64,000 nucleotides of DNA from Dillenia suffruticosa (taxonomy: Eukaryota > Streptophyta > Magnoliopsida > Dilleniales > Dilleniaceae), in contig JAVTVX010000004.1 of assembly GCA_033439265.1 (NCBI GenBank), forward strand, positions 24,313,201 through 24,377,200. The letters run 5' to 3'. Position numbers and translations under genes: made by a program. The notes under the pieces are model-generated. The model was given only the letters and a program-made list of their open reading frames with translations. It had not been told where the DNA came from and searched no databases. This document shows positions 45,979 through 59,547 of the stretch, in pieces. The number at the start of each line of letters is the position of its first letter. Position 1 is the stretch's first letter.

Positions 45979-46021
<43 letters not shown>
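45979..46021. repeat. (AAT)n microsatellite
   Basis: About 14 perfect AAT/ATA units. Confidence 0.95.
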
Positions 46022-46023
<2 letters not shown>

Positions 46024-46575
46024 TGGCCAAATACTACATATGTGCTGACATTATTTGTTTGAATTTGCAGAAATACAACAAAAGAAAATAATGATCTTTG
46101 AGATGAGAACCCTCTCTTCTCCGATATCAGTCAAATAAGAAATTTAATCAAAATAAAAAATAATATTATCTAAATATTAATATTCAAATAGATTAAATTT
46201 TACATTCATATTATTATTATGAAATTTTAATCAAATTAAAACTAATTAAAAATAAATATTAAATTAAAAAGTAATTTAAATTATATTAACATAAATTGTC
46301 ATGTAAATTTAATTCTAAATTCTTTTTATCTATGTAATATTAGTAAAAAAAAAAAAAAAAAAAAAAAAATCCTTCCCCAACCAAAAATAGATATCACAGT
46401 CTAATGGAAAAAGGAAAATCTCAACTGTTATTACCTTAACCTCAACAAAAATCTACAAGTCATTGATTTTTTGAAACCTTAAAAAAACCAAAGCCGACTC
46501 TAAGTAGAACAACAACAACAATTAATGACGAGATTAACAATTTCAATCAATCCATCCCTTGTTATTAGGGAATTA

Positions 46576-47001
46576 CTAGTAAGCGTAGAAGTGGACGAGA
46601 TCATGGAGAGTCTCTGCTTGAGGGTCAGCGTTTTGGAGCATCCACAGTAAGTGCTCGAACATCACCACCTCGCACGACGACACCGTTATATCCCCGATGA
46701 CGTCGTCAACGTCAAGGGACTCGACGTCCTCGGACTTGTCGACTAACTTTTTAAACAGAGGGTGGTTGACGACGTCAGAGCCGAGGAGATATTTCCGGCG
46801 TGACTTTCCAACGTAGACGGTGTGAAGAAGTTGCGAGTTATTGCTGTGCTTGTCATTAATCTCCATGTCGTTTTGGTGGTTAGTGCCGTTGTCGTCTGCC
46901 GCCACGGAGCTTCTGCTGGTGGTGGTGCGGCCTAGCTTGCCGAAGGAAGGCCACTTCTTCAGTGCAGACTTCAACTTTGTTAGCTTTCCACTTTTTGCCA
47001 T
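46576..47001 (-). CDS. SAUR-like auxin-responsive protein, SAUR76-79 type
   Basis: An intronless 141-residue protein. The N terminus MAKSGKLTKLKSALKKWPSF is the hallmark of the SAUR76-79 clade. A variable Ser/Asn-rich linker (about 28-57) is followed by the SAUR domain: LHTVYVGKSRRKYLLGSDVV, HPLFKKLVDKSED, then VSSCEVVMFEHLLWMLQNAD, ending near LVHFYAY. It is more divergent from the 40-kb SAUR than a tandem duplicate would be, so the two are not recent copies. Members of this clade have been linked to growth and ethylene-auxin responses; the molecular target is not certain. The frame has a high G+C third-position bias compared with its flanks. A (GA)n tract occupies the likely 5' leader. Confidence 0.92.
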   Translation of the reverse strand: MAKSGKLTKLKSALKKWPSFGKLGRTTTSRSSVAADDNGTNHQNDMEINDKHSNNSQLLHTVYVGKSRRKYLLGSDVVNHPLFKKLVDKSEDVESLDVDDVIGDITVSSCEVVMFEHLLWMLQNADPQAETLHDLVHFYAY

Positions 47002-47013
47002 AAGAATGAATGA

Positions 47014-47035
47014 AGAGAGAGAGAGAGAGAGAGAG
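47014..47035. repeat. (GA)n microsatellite in the SAUR leader
   Basis: Eleven GA units beginning 13 bases upstream of the SAUR76-like ATG, so (CT)n in the transcript leader. Confidence 0.9.
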
Positions 47036-49671
47036 ATTTGGCGGAGAAAGGGTTTAGGAGGGTTCCATTTTTATAACGAAGAGAGAGAGGTGGGGCCACA
47101 CGTGACGGGTCCAGGGGGGGCGAATCGATGCCAGCATGGAAAAACCAGGTGCGCCTTTTATTTTGTTTTTTGGTGAATGTGGGCCTTTTATGCTGAAGGC
47201 GAAGTTTTCCGGATGAAAATTGAACATTCTTTAAATGAAAATATTTTAATTTTTGTTCGGAATTAAGTATTTTAAATTGAAAAAAAAAAAGTGCTGCTAA
47301 CACTTGTTATTAACATTTGTTAGCTTATTTATTTATTTATTTATTTTTGCCTGCCTTCCCTTTGAGTGGGGTGGGCGATCATTAGCACATTAACGAAACA
47401 AATCGGGTCAGAAATGATTATCCTTTTGAATCTCGTTTGATTTTGGGAAATGGGTGGCTGGCTTGTTAAGACTTAAATAACAAACAAATGGCTGCTAACT
47501 AGCGCGCACACACACACACGCTATCATTCTCAAGTTTGGACGGTGATGGAAGTCCAAAATTTTCGTTTGGCTCCAGATTGCAGGAATTGACTTTGATCCT
47601 TTCCAAAAGGTCCCACTATCATTTCTTTCATTATTTGTAATAAAAGGAAATTGCCCACGTTGGCTAATTCTTCTTAATGCTCTTTTCATTTCGTGATTAA
47701 AGGGCAGTTAGCCTTGATGTGAAACATTTCATCGCAAGCATAAGTATAGTTTATGCCCGCCGGCTTTCTTCTTTTGAAAAGATGTAAATTGGGATGAAAA
47801 TGCATTTTGAAACACTCCAATATGGTCAAGTGAAACATGAGTTGCGTCACTCAAGCAAGGAAAATTAGCTTTAACCTATCCCCATCCTAACCTAACTCAA
47901 TTAATCTATACTTGGATTGGGCATAATCAATCCTAAATATATAAAACCATTCGCAAAGTTGGTGAGAGCTTGACTAGTTCTAATTTATGGAGTAAAAATG
48001 ATCTGAGTCAAGACTTGCCGATGATTATATCTTTGGTATCTAGTCCGCAAAACTTAGACCATGACAAGCTCCGACATACAAGGCCAGTAATATCCAAGAA
48101 CAGCCGATCAATATACACAGGCATGTTTTTCCTTTATTTATTTATTTTTAATATTTTTTTTTGTATCATGACTAAGCCACCAACTCAATATCCGAGATTT
48201 CCCCCGATTAATCTGGATTAACCGCTTACAGGGTTCAATTAAGGGACAGGCCTTCCGGTGTTGATTTTTTCTTTATTTTTAATATTTAACTTATTTAATA
48301 AAGTCAAAATTAACTCAGTTGATTTAAATAAATTTTATAAAATATAAAATATATTAATATAATAATAATTTAATTTTAAAAAAATATATTAAAATTTTAT
48401 TTGAATAAAAAATATTATAATTAATTAAAGTATATAAAAGGTGGTTACGTGGTTTGGCTACTTTTTAATCCTCCAAATGGGCAAGCAATCAAGAATTGGA
48501 GGGCAGCAAGCAAGCAAGCAAGCAAGCACAAGACGACTGGGCCCCATTGCTAGCTAGGTTGTCAGTGACCGTGCAAAGTTCAAAAGCCCAACACTTACCG
48601 TGTCAATTCAAAGTATGTTAGGATGATAGGGTCCGATATGGAAGCTTACCTTATGACAAATGAGCCGCCATTGCCCTTTGGTCATCTGTTTTGTCAAATT
48701 CACAGCTTCCTTTTCCGTTTTTGGGTAAAATGGCGTTTCCTTTTCTTGATAAAAAATGAGAAATTAGTAATCATATCTAAAAAAAAAACCCATGAGAATT
48801 CTCATATAAAACATTTTTTTACTTGGATATACATAAGAGTTCTTATATACCGATTAATCCAGATTCAATTACTGTCGTACTTTCTTTTAAAAGAATTTTC
48901 TAGTATAATTATTTTTATTTATAACATTCGAATCAGATTTTTGATTAAACGGTATAATATTCTTTCTTTTGACCCAATTATTAGTTGATTCTAAAATAAA
49001 ACGTTTAAATAGAATCATAATTACCGGTTTTAATGAAATTTATTGAATAATCCCACCTCCGAGGAATGGCTCAAAAGCTCGCAATACCGCGTGACTCGTT
49101 TGTTTAATAACAAAACACGGTTCTCGGCAAAAATACCTATTTCTTCTCCTTAGTTTTTGGGCCAAAAAAAAAAAACTACTTTTTCTCACCGCATCCTCTT
49201 TCCAACTTTTTTCTCCTAGTGTAAGGGAAACATCTTTTAATTTATAGTTAAAATAATTCTAATTTTTTTTTCAAAAAAAAAAATGAATACGATAATTTTT
49301 TATTAATAATTTAAATAGATGCGTCCAATGCTGAGTTTCTGCAGTTCGATTGGTGCCCCAAATACACATGTTGTTAAAGCTTATAAGATCATTTGGTTGC
49401 AAATTGAGTCAGCCGCGATGTAGATGAGTCCACGTATACGTGCAAATGTGAAAAAGAAAAAGACAACAAATGGAAGGGCCAGTAGAGTTCCGACTCAGTT
49501 ACTACGTGTCAGCAAAAATGAAGACGAAGAGAATGGTCCTACACCTGTCTAACTTGGGCCCTGATCCTTCTACATCGTTTCAGCAGGTCCCTCCATTATC
49601 TGCTCTTAATATCCCAAATTTTTCCTCAACTGATAACGAAAAAGAAACCGAATGGCCCAACACCCAAGAAG
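47036..49671. other. Intergenic DNA, no gene seen
   Basis: Mostly AT-rich. An (AAGC)n run lies at about 48504-48528. No coding exon was recognised. The last about 300 bases lie upstream of the broken sHSP and show no convincing TATA box or heat-shock element array. Confidence 0.5.
48504..48528. repeat. (AAGC)n microsatellite
   Basis: Six copies of a GCAA/AAGC tetranucleotide. Confidence 0.9.
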
Positions 49672-50239
49672 ATGAGCCATGGAGACTTGACTACTGCAAC
49701 AACGAATTATCTTCTTCACTTCCCCAAACACTTTGAGAAATATGGCTTCTCTAGTGTGAGGTCTCAAGACACCCATCAAACCAAGGGCAAGGGCGTGTCT
49801 TCAATTCTTGCTGATATTATGGACACTCCTAAGGAGTACATTTTCTTGCTTGTCCAAGTCTGATATTCAGGTGGGTACTATGAAATTGCAGCTACTGGTG
49901 GGTCTATGTACTTTTTAGCGTGCCAGGAGAGTGAGTGAATATTTATAATTACATATATGCTTCTTGTGAATACCAATACAGATAACTGTGGAGGATGAGA
50001 ACACGCTGGTGATTCGAAGCAACGGGAAGAGGAAGAGAGACGATGGAGAAGAAGAAGGGTGCAAGTATTTGAGGCTGGAGAGAAGGGCTCCTCAGAAGAT
50101 GCTCAGGAAGTTCAGATTGCCCGAAGATGCCAATGCTTCTGCAATCGCAGCCAAGTGCGAGAATGGGGTCCTGACTGTTACTATTCAGAAGCATCCTCCA
50201 CCCCCCATGTCTAAGACTGTTCTAGTTACCATGGCTTAA
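49672..50239 (+). pseudogene. Class III small heat-shock protein, frameshifted
   Basis: The locus keeps the two-exon structure of class III sHSPs (exon 1 49672-49870, GT-AG intron of 111 bases, exon 2 49982-50239). Exon 1 shows NYLLHFPKHFEKYGFSSVRS and SSILADIMDTPKEYIF. After EYIF, the family's 'LDVPG' segment is missing about 11-14 bases, and the remaining codons for LSKSDIQ continue in another frame, so the first frame hits TGA at 49861. Exon 2 is intact: ITVEDENTLVIRSNGKRKRD, CKYLRLERRAPQKMLRKFRL, NGVLTVTIQK, ending near VLVTMA. These are the strands of the alpha-crystallin domain. The deletion removes part of the first half of that domain, so no normal chaperone can be made. A retained intron points to DNA-level duplication, not retroposition. 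Confidence 0.85.
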
Positions 50240-50253
50240 AATGGGGAGAGACT

Positions 50254-50261
<8 letters not shown>

Positions 50262-50288
<27 letters not shown>

Positions 50289-50289
50289 T
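50262..50289. repeat. (GA)n microsatellite
   Basis: About 12 GA units shortly after the sHSP stop codon, in its former 3' UTR. Confidence 0.9.
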
Positions 50290-51748
50290 TGGTGCGAGTA
50301 TTTATTAGGGTAGGTGCCCATGTGTAGACCGGCATGAATATGGTTAGGTTCTCTCTTCTGTAACCGAGTGTGGTCTCATTTGATCACTATCAGTGTATGA
50401 TTGAAGAATCAATTTCACATTCTTGATAAAGGTTAACTCTTTTGGTTCTACACCAAGGGCATAGCCCTGTGGGAGAAGGGGGAGGGGGAAATGCCCCAAC
50501 CCTAGACCAATGGTAATAGGGTAAGAGCTTGTACCACTCAACCTACATCTAGTCACATTTTTCATGGCTCAACGAGTTTGGGCAGTAAGATTGCCCCCCC
50601 CCCTCCCCCCCAACTTGCAAGACATTTTGAATCTACACAAGACAAAAACTCCCACATCCCTTTCCTCAACTGAATACCCACATTTGGATGAATTTTAAAC
50701 AAAACAAAGTTATGTATCTCACCTGTATGCTCAGAGAAAATGCAGACAGGGTTGAGAATCTGATTGTTGCTGCTTCTTCAGCTTCTTTCTTTTGAATAAT
50801 TTCAGCTGAGGGTGTCTTGCATACCAAAAGCTGCACACCCCACCACGGTGTAATGGGTAGCAGAGGAAACAACAGTGTCCGGGGAGAAGTTGCTACCTTT
50901 GAAGACAGCACAACATCTAGTTTTCTAAATGGCCCAAAGAGTGTATATGAATCGAAATGACCACAGAAAACCCTTCAGCATAGTATGAGATCGACAATTA
51001 CGAAGTAACCACTCCACTGGCCTGAAATCCAACACCAACCGGGAAAGGGAAGATATTACTTTTCAACTGTATTAAAAAAATTATATGCAATTAACATGAA
51101 GATTACAAATCCTTTTCCACTCAACAAGTTTGGAATGGAGAAGCAATAGGGGTCCAAATTCTTAAGAGGTTAGTACAAGGAGAAAAGCCAAGACTAGGAA
51201 CATGTACAATGGACTACCAATGCTTAAAGAGACCATAATCCTTTTTTTTTTGGGTTATATGGATGTTAGAATTCGAGACTTTTAAAATAAAAAATAAAAA
51301 TAGTACTAGGCAAAGACACTATACTCTTTTTTTTTTATTGTAAAAAAAATTGAATTGAGATCTCCAAGTTAGGGAATGGGGGTTTGTAACGCTAGACTGT
51401 CCCCTTAAGGACAAAATATCATACTTTTTTTTGTTATACAAAAATTTGAATTTGAGATCATCAGGTTGGGAGAAGGGGATTTATATCACTAGATTGTCAT
51501 ATCGGGGGACACAAGACACTATACTCTTTCACTACATTATTAATTCTCTTTCCCAATTTTGCTAAATTCATGTGTACAAATTGAAAGATAATAATGACAA
51601 TAACAAACTCCCTCTAAAGCCCACCAGCTCCTCCCAAAACTAATTAGTTGGCAAATTCTTATCGTGGTTAGAGTAAGTTATTTTGCATGGAGGACGGAGG
51701 ACTTCGAGCCCAAATGATGACGAGGCTAATGCAGAAAAGGCCAGGGAG
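50290..51748. other. Intergenic DNA with dispersed-repeat fragments
   Basis: A C-run (50594-50610) and repeat-like blocks at about 50440-50560 and 51240-51530. No gene was seen. Confidence 0.5.
51310..51525. repeat. Degenerate tandem repeat, unit about 110 bp
   Basis: A pattern of 'ATACTxTTTTTTTT', 'AAATTTGAATTGAGATC', 'GTTxGGxAxxGGGxTTxxxACxCTAGACTGTC' occurs twice (about 51320-51410 and 51420-51510), and 'GACACTATACTCTTT' returns at 51515. The two units are clearly related but diverged. Confidence 0.6.
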
Positions 51749-51853
51749 TGGGCTTAACATGGGCCTAGCCCGTGAATCCCGATCTGTCACAACACCACGT
51801 GGGGGCAAGGGTGGGAGCGGCATTTAAAGCACTAGGGTTTCGGCTCTATATAA
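51749..51853 (+). promoter_or_regulatory. Ribosomal-protein promoter: site II, telo-box, TATA
   Basis: Two TGGGCY site II elements (TGGGCT at 51749, TGGGCC at 51760), a reverse telo-box TAGGGTTT (51833-51840) and TATATAA (51847-51853) stand in the order typical of plant translation-machinery genes. In these, TCP factors bind site II and Pur-alpha/TRB-type factors bind telo-boxes. The ATG is about 130 bases further on, after a purine-rich leader. Confidence 0.75.
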
Positions 51854-51981
51854 GCGAATTTCTTTCTCTCACGCCAAAAACCCCAGAGAGAGCATAAAAA
51901 TCGAAGAGCGCAGCACTCTCTGCCCTAAAGCCAGAAGGAGAAAGAGAGTGGAACAGCTCTGTCGCAAACCTTCACTCGACA

Positions 51982-54680
<2,699 letters not shown>

Positions 54681-57600
54681 GCTTGTTTTTTCCAAGTTCG
54701 TATTTTTTTGGTTGTTACAAGTAATTTTGAGTTTCTCTTTTCGGGAGGGAGTATACTGATGATGTACTTGCAACCTTTTTGTTAGCCAGTAGTTTTACTG
54801 AAAGATATTATTATTTAAGTTGGAATTTGTTAGTTGCAATGCGGATTGATATTGTGTTTACTCTACTTGACATGCTATTTCCCCGATAAGACCTGGTTCA
54901 TGATCTTTTGACATTTCTTGTCTCAAAAGTAGTCAGTTCTGGTAGAAGCTCAAATCCTTGGCAAATCTTTGTTATCCAGAATGGTTGAGATTTCTTCCAC
55001 TGCTTTGGCTACCCCAAGTAAAATATAAGTAGTTTGTAGCATCGATCAGTTTTGGTTATTTGATTTTGAATGGTTTGTTAAGCTTGAGATTAGCAAGTTG
55101 TGCTGGGTTGTGGTGCTTATATCGTTTACCTCAATCTCAATATGGTTAACGGTTTTCAGATTGGATTAACAAGTTAAGCTTGGGAGTTTTTTTGATTAAT
55201 GATAATAATAAAAGTGATTTCTTGTAGAATGAACATGCTTGCTCACCCCATATTTGTTGATTTTTAGATTGAACTCCATTTTAGTAATGGGCGCTGTGAA
55301 CACGTGTGATTGCATGATGTTACTCGGGCTTCCATTCGATTGATTTATGTATCTGTCGAATTAAGATTTTGTGCTAGTCCAGATTGATTTATGTATCTGT
55401 CGGATTAAGGTTTTGTTCTAGTCCATATTAGTGGAGCAAAGAAGTTGCTAGTAACAAGATCTTCCCCCAAAATGGATCGATTTTGATGGACGAGATCTTA
55501 CAATCAAATTGTTTTTTGACCAACTGGGAAAATGATAAATTTTGGCAAAGGGGTTGGAAACCAGGGTGCATAATAAGCAGTGAAGCCTAGACCCTTAAGA
55601 CTTGAGGTCGAGGGTGCAAAATTCCTTATGCACTCAAATAACAATGGTGCCCCAGGACAGGCAAACTCTCAATCACGAACCCCATGATTTATTCAGATTA
55701 TACGTACCCAGTAGGATGCGTACTGTTGTGAGTTGTGTATCAAAGCATACCCTAATCGACCTTTTTATGTGTTTAGAAAATTTAGATTGTTGAAATCTGG
55801 AGCAATCCTAGCCCTCCATGAAGATGAACACTTGCACCTCTTCATCCTTGCCGTCCGTGTGGTTTCTCAACTTCAACCCGCTATATGTGCTATACCAGTT
55901 GGTTTGCCTCTGTGTAATCTTTGATATTTGCGAATTGATTAATTTGAAAGTGATGTTTTCAGATAATTCATAAATTTGTCCAATTAAGAGTTTGATATTA
56001 TGATAAGTCGCAACTTTTTTTTTCTTTTTTTTTTTTTTTTTTTTTTTGGGTGTGTATTACCTAATGTTTCCCTCACCTTGTGATAAGGAATGGCTATTTG
56101 GGTCGTTTGATGTTTTATCATTTTATGCATTTTTCATGTTTATTGAAATAATATATGCATTTGAGTATTGTTTATTTATCGGGATAATTTGTTTGATTTT
56201 TTATAATAAGATTTGAAGATAAAGAAGCTATTCTATTAATTTTTAGATTTTTGTAAATCTTTGTTTTATGCTAATTTTAATTTTCAATTTTTTTTTTATA
56301 GTATTTGGACTCTCGCGAGTCTTTAAATTTTTATATTTCTATTGATTTTTGGATTTTTGGATTTTTTGTAGTCTCTAGGCTTTTAAATATCAAGTGAAAC
56401 TATTATTTTCGAAATTTTCTATTTTCTAAATATTAAGTGGAACTATTATGGGTACAAGTTAAATTTGAGTTTTTGATATTTGTGGAGTCTTATGAAATAT
56501 TTATCTGATATTATATACAATTTTATGATTTTTGTTTAAGATTTTTATAATTAGAATATTACCGCTTAACTATGCTCTAAAGATGCTTCTTGTGAGATAC
56601 GGTGATGATGCTATAATTAGAATATTTATCTGATTTGTTTAAGCTTATGCATAATTTTGTGTTATTTTAAACTTACTAAGTCTTAATGTTTTATTCTGTA
56701 TTCTCCTTTTTCACCTATGTGATTGAGGAATTTGTTAGATGCATGCACAGATAGGATGTGAGAACTTGAATTTAGAAGACCCAGAGTTTTTGAGTAGATC
56801 TAATTGGGAGATCTTTTAGTTACACAACTGGTTTGAAGAAAAATTTCTTTATTTTGGTTATCGGAGCCTCGTATGTGAATCAAAAAACTTCTTCATAATC
56901 AAAAAAGATTTGGGAGTGATCAAAAGTATTCTACCTCTTAACCAGAGATCTCGGGTTCAATCCCCATAAAAATAATGAAAAAGGATATGGGAGAATCAAC
57001 TCCTAAAAATGGATCTTACAATGTTTAAACTAAATTAGTCACAAAGGATCAAAATAGATTTTTTGTTGATAGAGTTTTTATAGTGACGTCTGTTTCGTAA
57101 GACCTTTGTTTATTTTTGTAATAAAATTTTCATTTTCTTGTTTAAATTTATGTGATATGGCTGTAATTTCTATGCTCTTATACACAGCATCGATACAGGA
57201 GGCAACCATCATGCTTCTGAATACGTATTCCATAAGATCTTTGTACTTACACCCAAGGAAAAAACCATCTCGGCGAGCGTTTCCTCAGAGAGCAAGACCG
57301 AGGATCAACACGGGCCATTACCTCCAAAACACTCCATACATACTCTAGTAGACCCAAATTCCAATCTGGCAACTAGTTAAAACTTGTTGTCACTTGAGCT
57401 TAGCTGAGATTAACAATAGAAACCAAGGTTTTACAATTGCATTACCATCTCTATTTTAGCTATTCTTGTCATCATCGAAATCTTATCTATTTCACTTATC
57501 CATGACCCCGCATCCACCACCATCATCATCATCAATGTCACTCTCTGAAACACAACCCCTGCTTTCTTCCTTTCCCGCTACCTGCGAAGTTCTCTCCCTT

Positions 57601-59547
57601 CCCCCCCCCCCCCCAACCCTCTCTCTCTCTCAAATTAATCTTTGAACATCACACCATTAATAATCCTATTCCTTGGTCAATTTAATACCCTTTCTGCGAG
57701 AAACGTTATCACCTTCTTGCTCTACAAAACCATGAAGAAACTCTTTTATCTCATCAATTCAAGCCAATTTTCGTTTAAATGCATCTTCATCATCATAAGT
57801 AATCCAGTTTCTTCTTTCTACTACTTTTGATTTCATTGATTTTCGCTGGCATTGTCACTATCTTGACGCCAACCCACCAACAGTGATCCCTTATCCGTTA
57901 AGTTCAATACGAGAATCCAACATATTTTTATCCTCTAGGTCTAATTAGAGCATGAATTCATCACGTTGTGTCTCGTATGACTTCAATTTTGAGTCACCGC
58001 CTCTGTTTTTTCTCCCTCCACCATGATTGCCGACCATCTGCTTCAACCTTCCCCACAATCTCTCTCTCTCTCTCGTGAGTCAAAAATAAATAAATAAATA
58101 ACAGTTGAATTTCTTCTATTTTATAAAAACATCACGAATCTTATCAAATGTCCCAATATTGTTCTAGCAATTTTATAAATCCAAAATTAGAAACCCCAAA
58201 AATGAAAGAAATTAAAATTGGGGGGGGGGGGGGAAGAAATTGAGAGATGGGGTACGTATTGAGGGGCTGAAAATCTTGCAATGCGTTGATTATGAGCTTT
58301 AACTATTGGAAATGAAAAACTAAATTTGAATCTTTATAAAGAGAAAAAATTTAAGTGCTTAGAGATAGATTTTAAAATAAATTGATTTAAATAATGGAGA
58401 ACTAATATATTTAAGTTTTAGATAATAAATGCATTTGGAGAGAAGATATAAATTAAATTAATATGTTTTTAAAAAATAAATCTCTTTGAAGGAAATAATC
58501 TAAATCAAATATATTTTTTAAATAGAGAACAATAAATTTGTTTAGAGGTAGAGCGCAAAAACCAAGCATTCACAATTTTAGTACAAAGAAACCTAAGGTG
58601 TTTAGCTTGAAAAAACAGAGAAATTTAAACACCAACGAATTTAATTTTAAAAAGAGAATAAAAAATATTGTTCTTTTTTAAAAGGATAAAAACTAATATA
58701 TTTAGTCTTTAATAAGAGAGAATCTATATGTAGTTTATTTTCTAGAAAAAGAAAAAGAAAGACAATAGTTAAGACCATAAAAGGCATAAAAGGCAACATT
58801 TACTATTAATGCCAAATACAAATAAGTGAAAAAAAAATTAACCCCTACCCATAAGAAATGGCTACTTACACACCTTTACAAATAAATCAATGTTTGTGAA
58901 TTCATAAACCTTGATAAGTAGGAGGAGGGAGGTAATCACTACCTTCAGCTCACCATCATTGAGGCTGTAGAAACTTGGCAAGGGCCATCAAAATATAGCA
59001 TTCCATAGCATCAACATCAACACTACACTTAACTTAGAGAAATAAAATTAAAAAAGCATCTCTGTTTTTTTTTTTTTTTTTGTGTTCAGGCATTTGAAAA
59101 TCCAAAATATGAAAAATAAAATAAAATAAAGACAAGATCCTCAATTTTTTTGGGGGGGGGGGGTGGGGTTGGAGGGTAGAGGGCGGTGATGTTCAGAGAA
59201 CTGATAATGATGATAGGGATAAGGAACTCGGGTAGCAGAATGTACATGTAAAAGAATATTTACAGGTTCATCCTGAATTACAACCTTATCTAGGATAGAA
59301 GGGCAGCCCAAAATGAATTAGAATTTTGGTACTTACTCCTGTATATGCAGTATTCGGAGGCTAAAATTAAGTCTGCAAATCATACATGATAGGCCATGTA
59401 TTAGTTGAGAGACTATCCTCAAGCTAAGTATGAATATCGCCTGGTCAATCTCTTTACCACTTTATTCTGTTGAGGGTCCACATCCTTTGGATGGGATGAA
59501 TTGGATGATAAAGTAGCTGTGAATGACAAAAATGGTTGCTCTAAATA
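54681..59547. other. Intergenic DNA, no gene seen
   Basis: The first about 250 bases are the RPSA 3' UTR. Then come a 44-bp tandem duplication at 55.34 kb, T-runs at 56018-56047, C-run 57602-57615, G-runs 58220-58232 and 59153-59162, and long AT-rich stretches. Short frames near 55.6-55.9 kb and 57.1-57.3 kb have protein-like patches but no family I know. No convincing exon was found. Confidence 0.5.
55341..55428. repeat. 44-bp tandem duplication
   Basis: TGATTTATGTATCTGTCGAA at 55341 recurs as TGATTTATGTATCTGTCGGA at 55385, and the rest of the unit (TTAAGATTTTGTGCTAGTCC versus TTAAGGTTTTGTTCTAGTCC) also matches. Only about three substitutions separate the copies. Confidence 0.9.

Larger units (their letters stand above)
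40388..46575. other. Long AT-rich intergenic stretch, no gene seen
   Basis: Contains the 7-bp tandem repeat at 41.1 kb, a LINE-like remnant at about 41.6-42.3 kb, short (TA)n runs (43558-43573, 43921-43935), an (AAT)n run at about 45.98-46.02 kb and A-runs at 44371 and 46347-46368. Short frames on both strands match no family. Confidence 0.55.

Noticed and set aside
55602-55924. Two overlapping frames with protein-like patches
   Set aside because: No recognisable family and no splice junctions linking them; probably chance.
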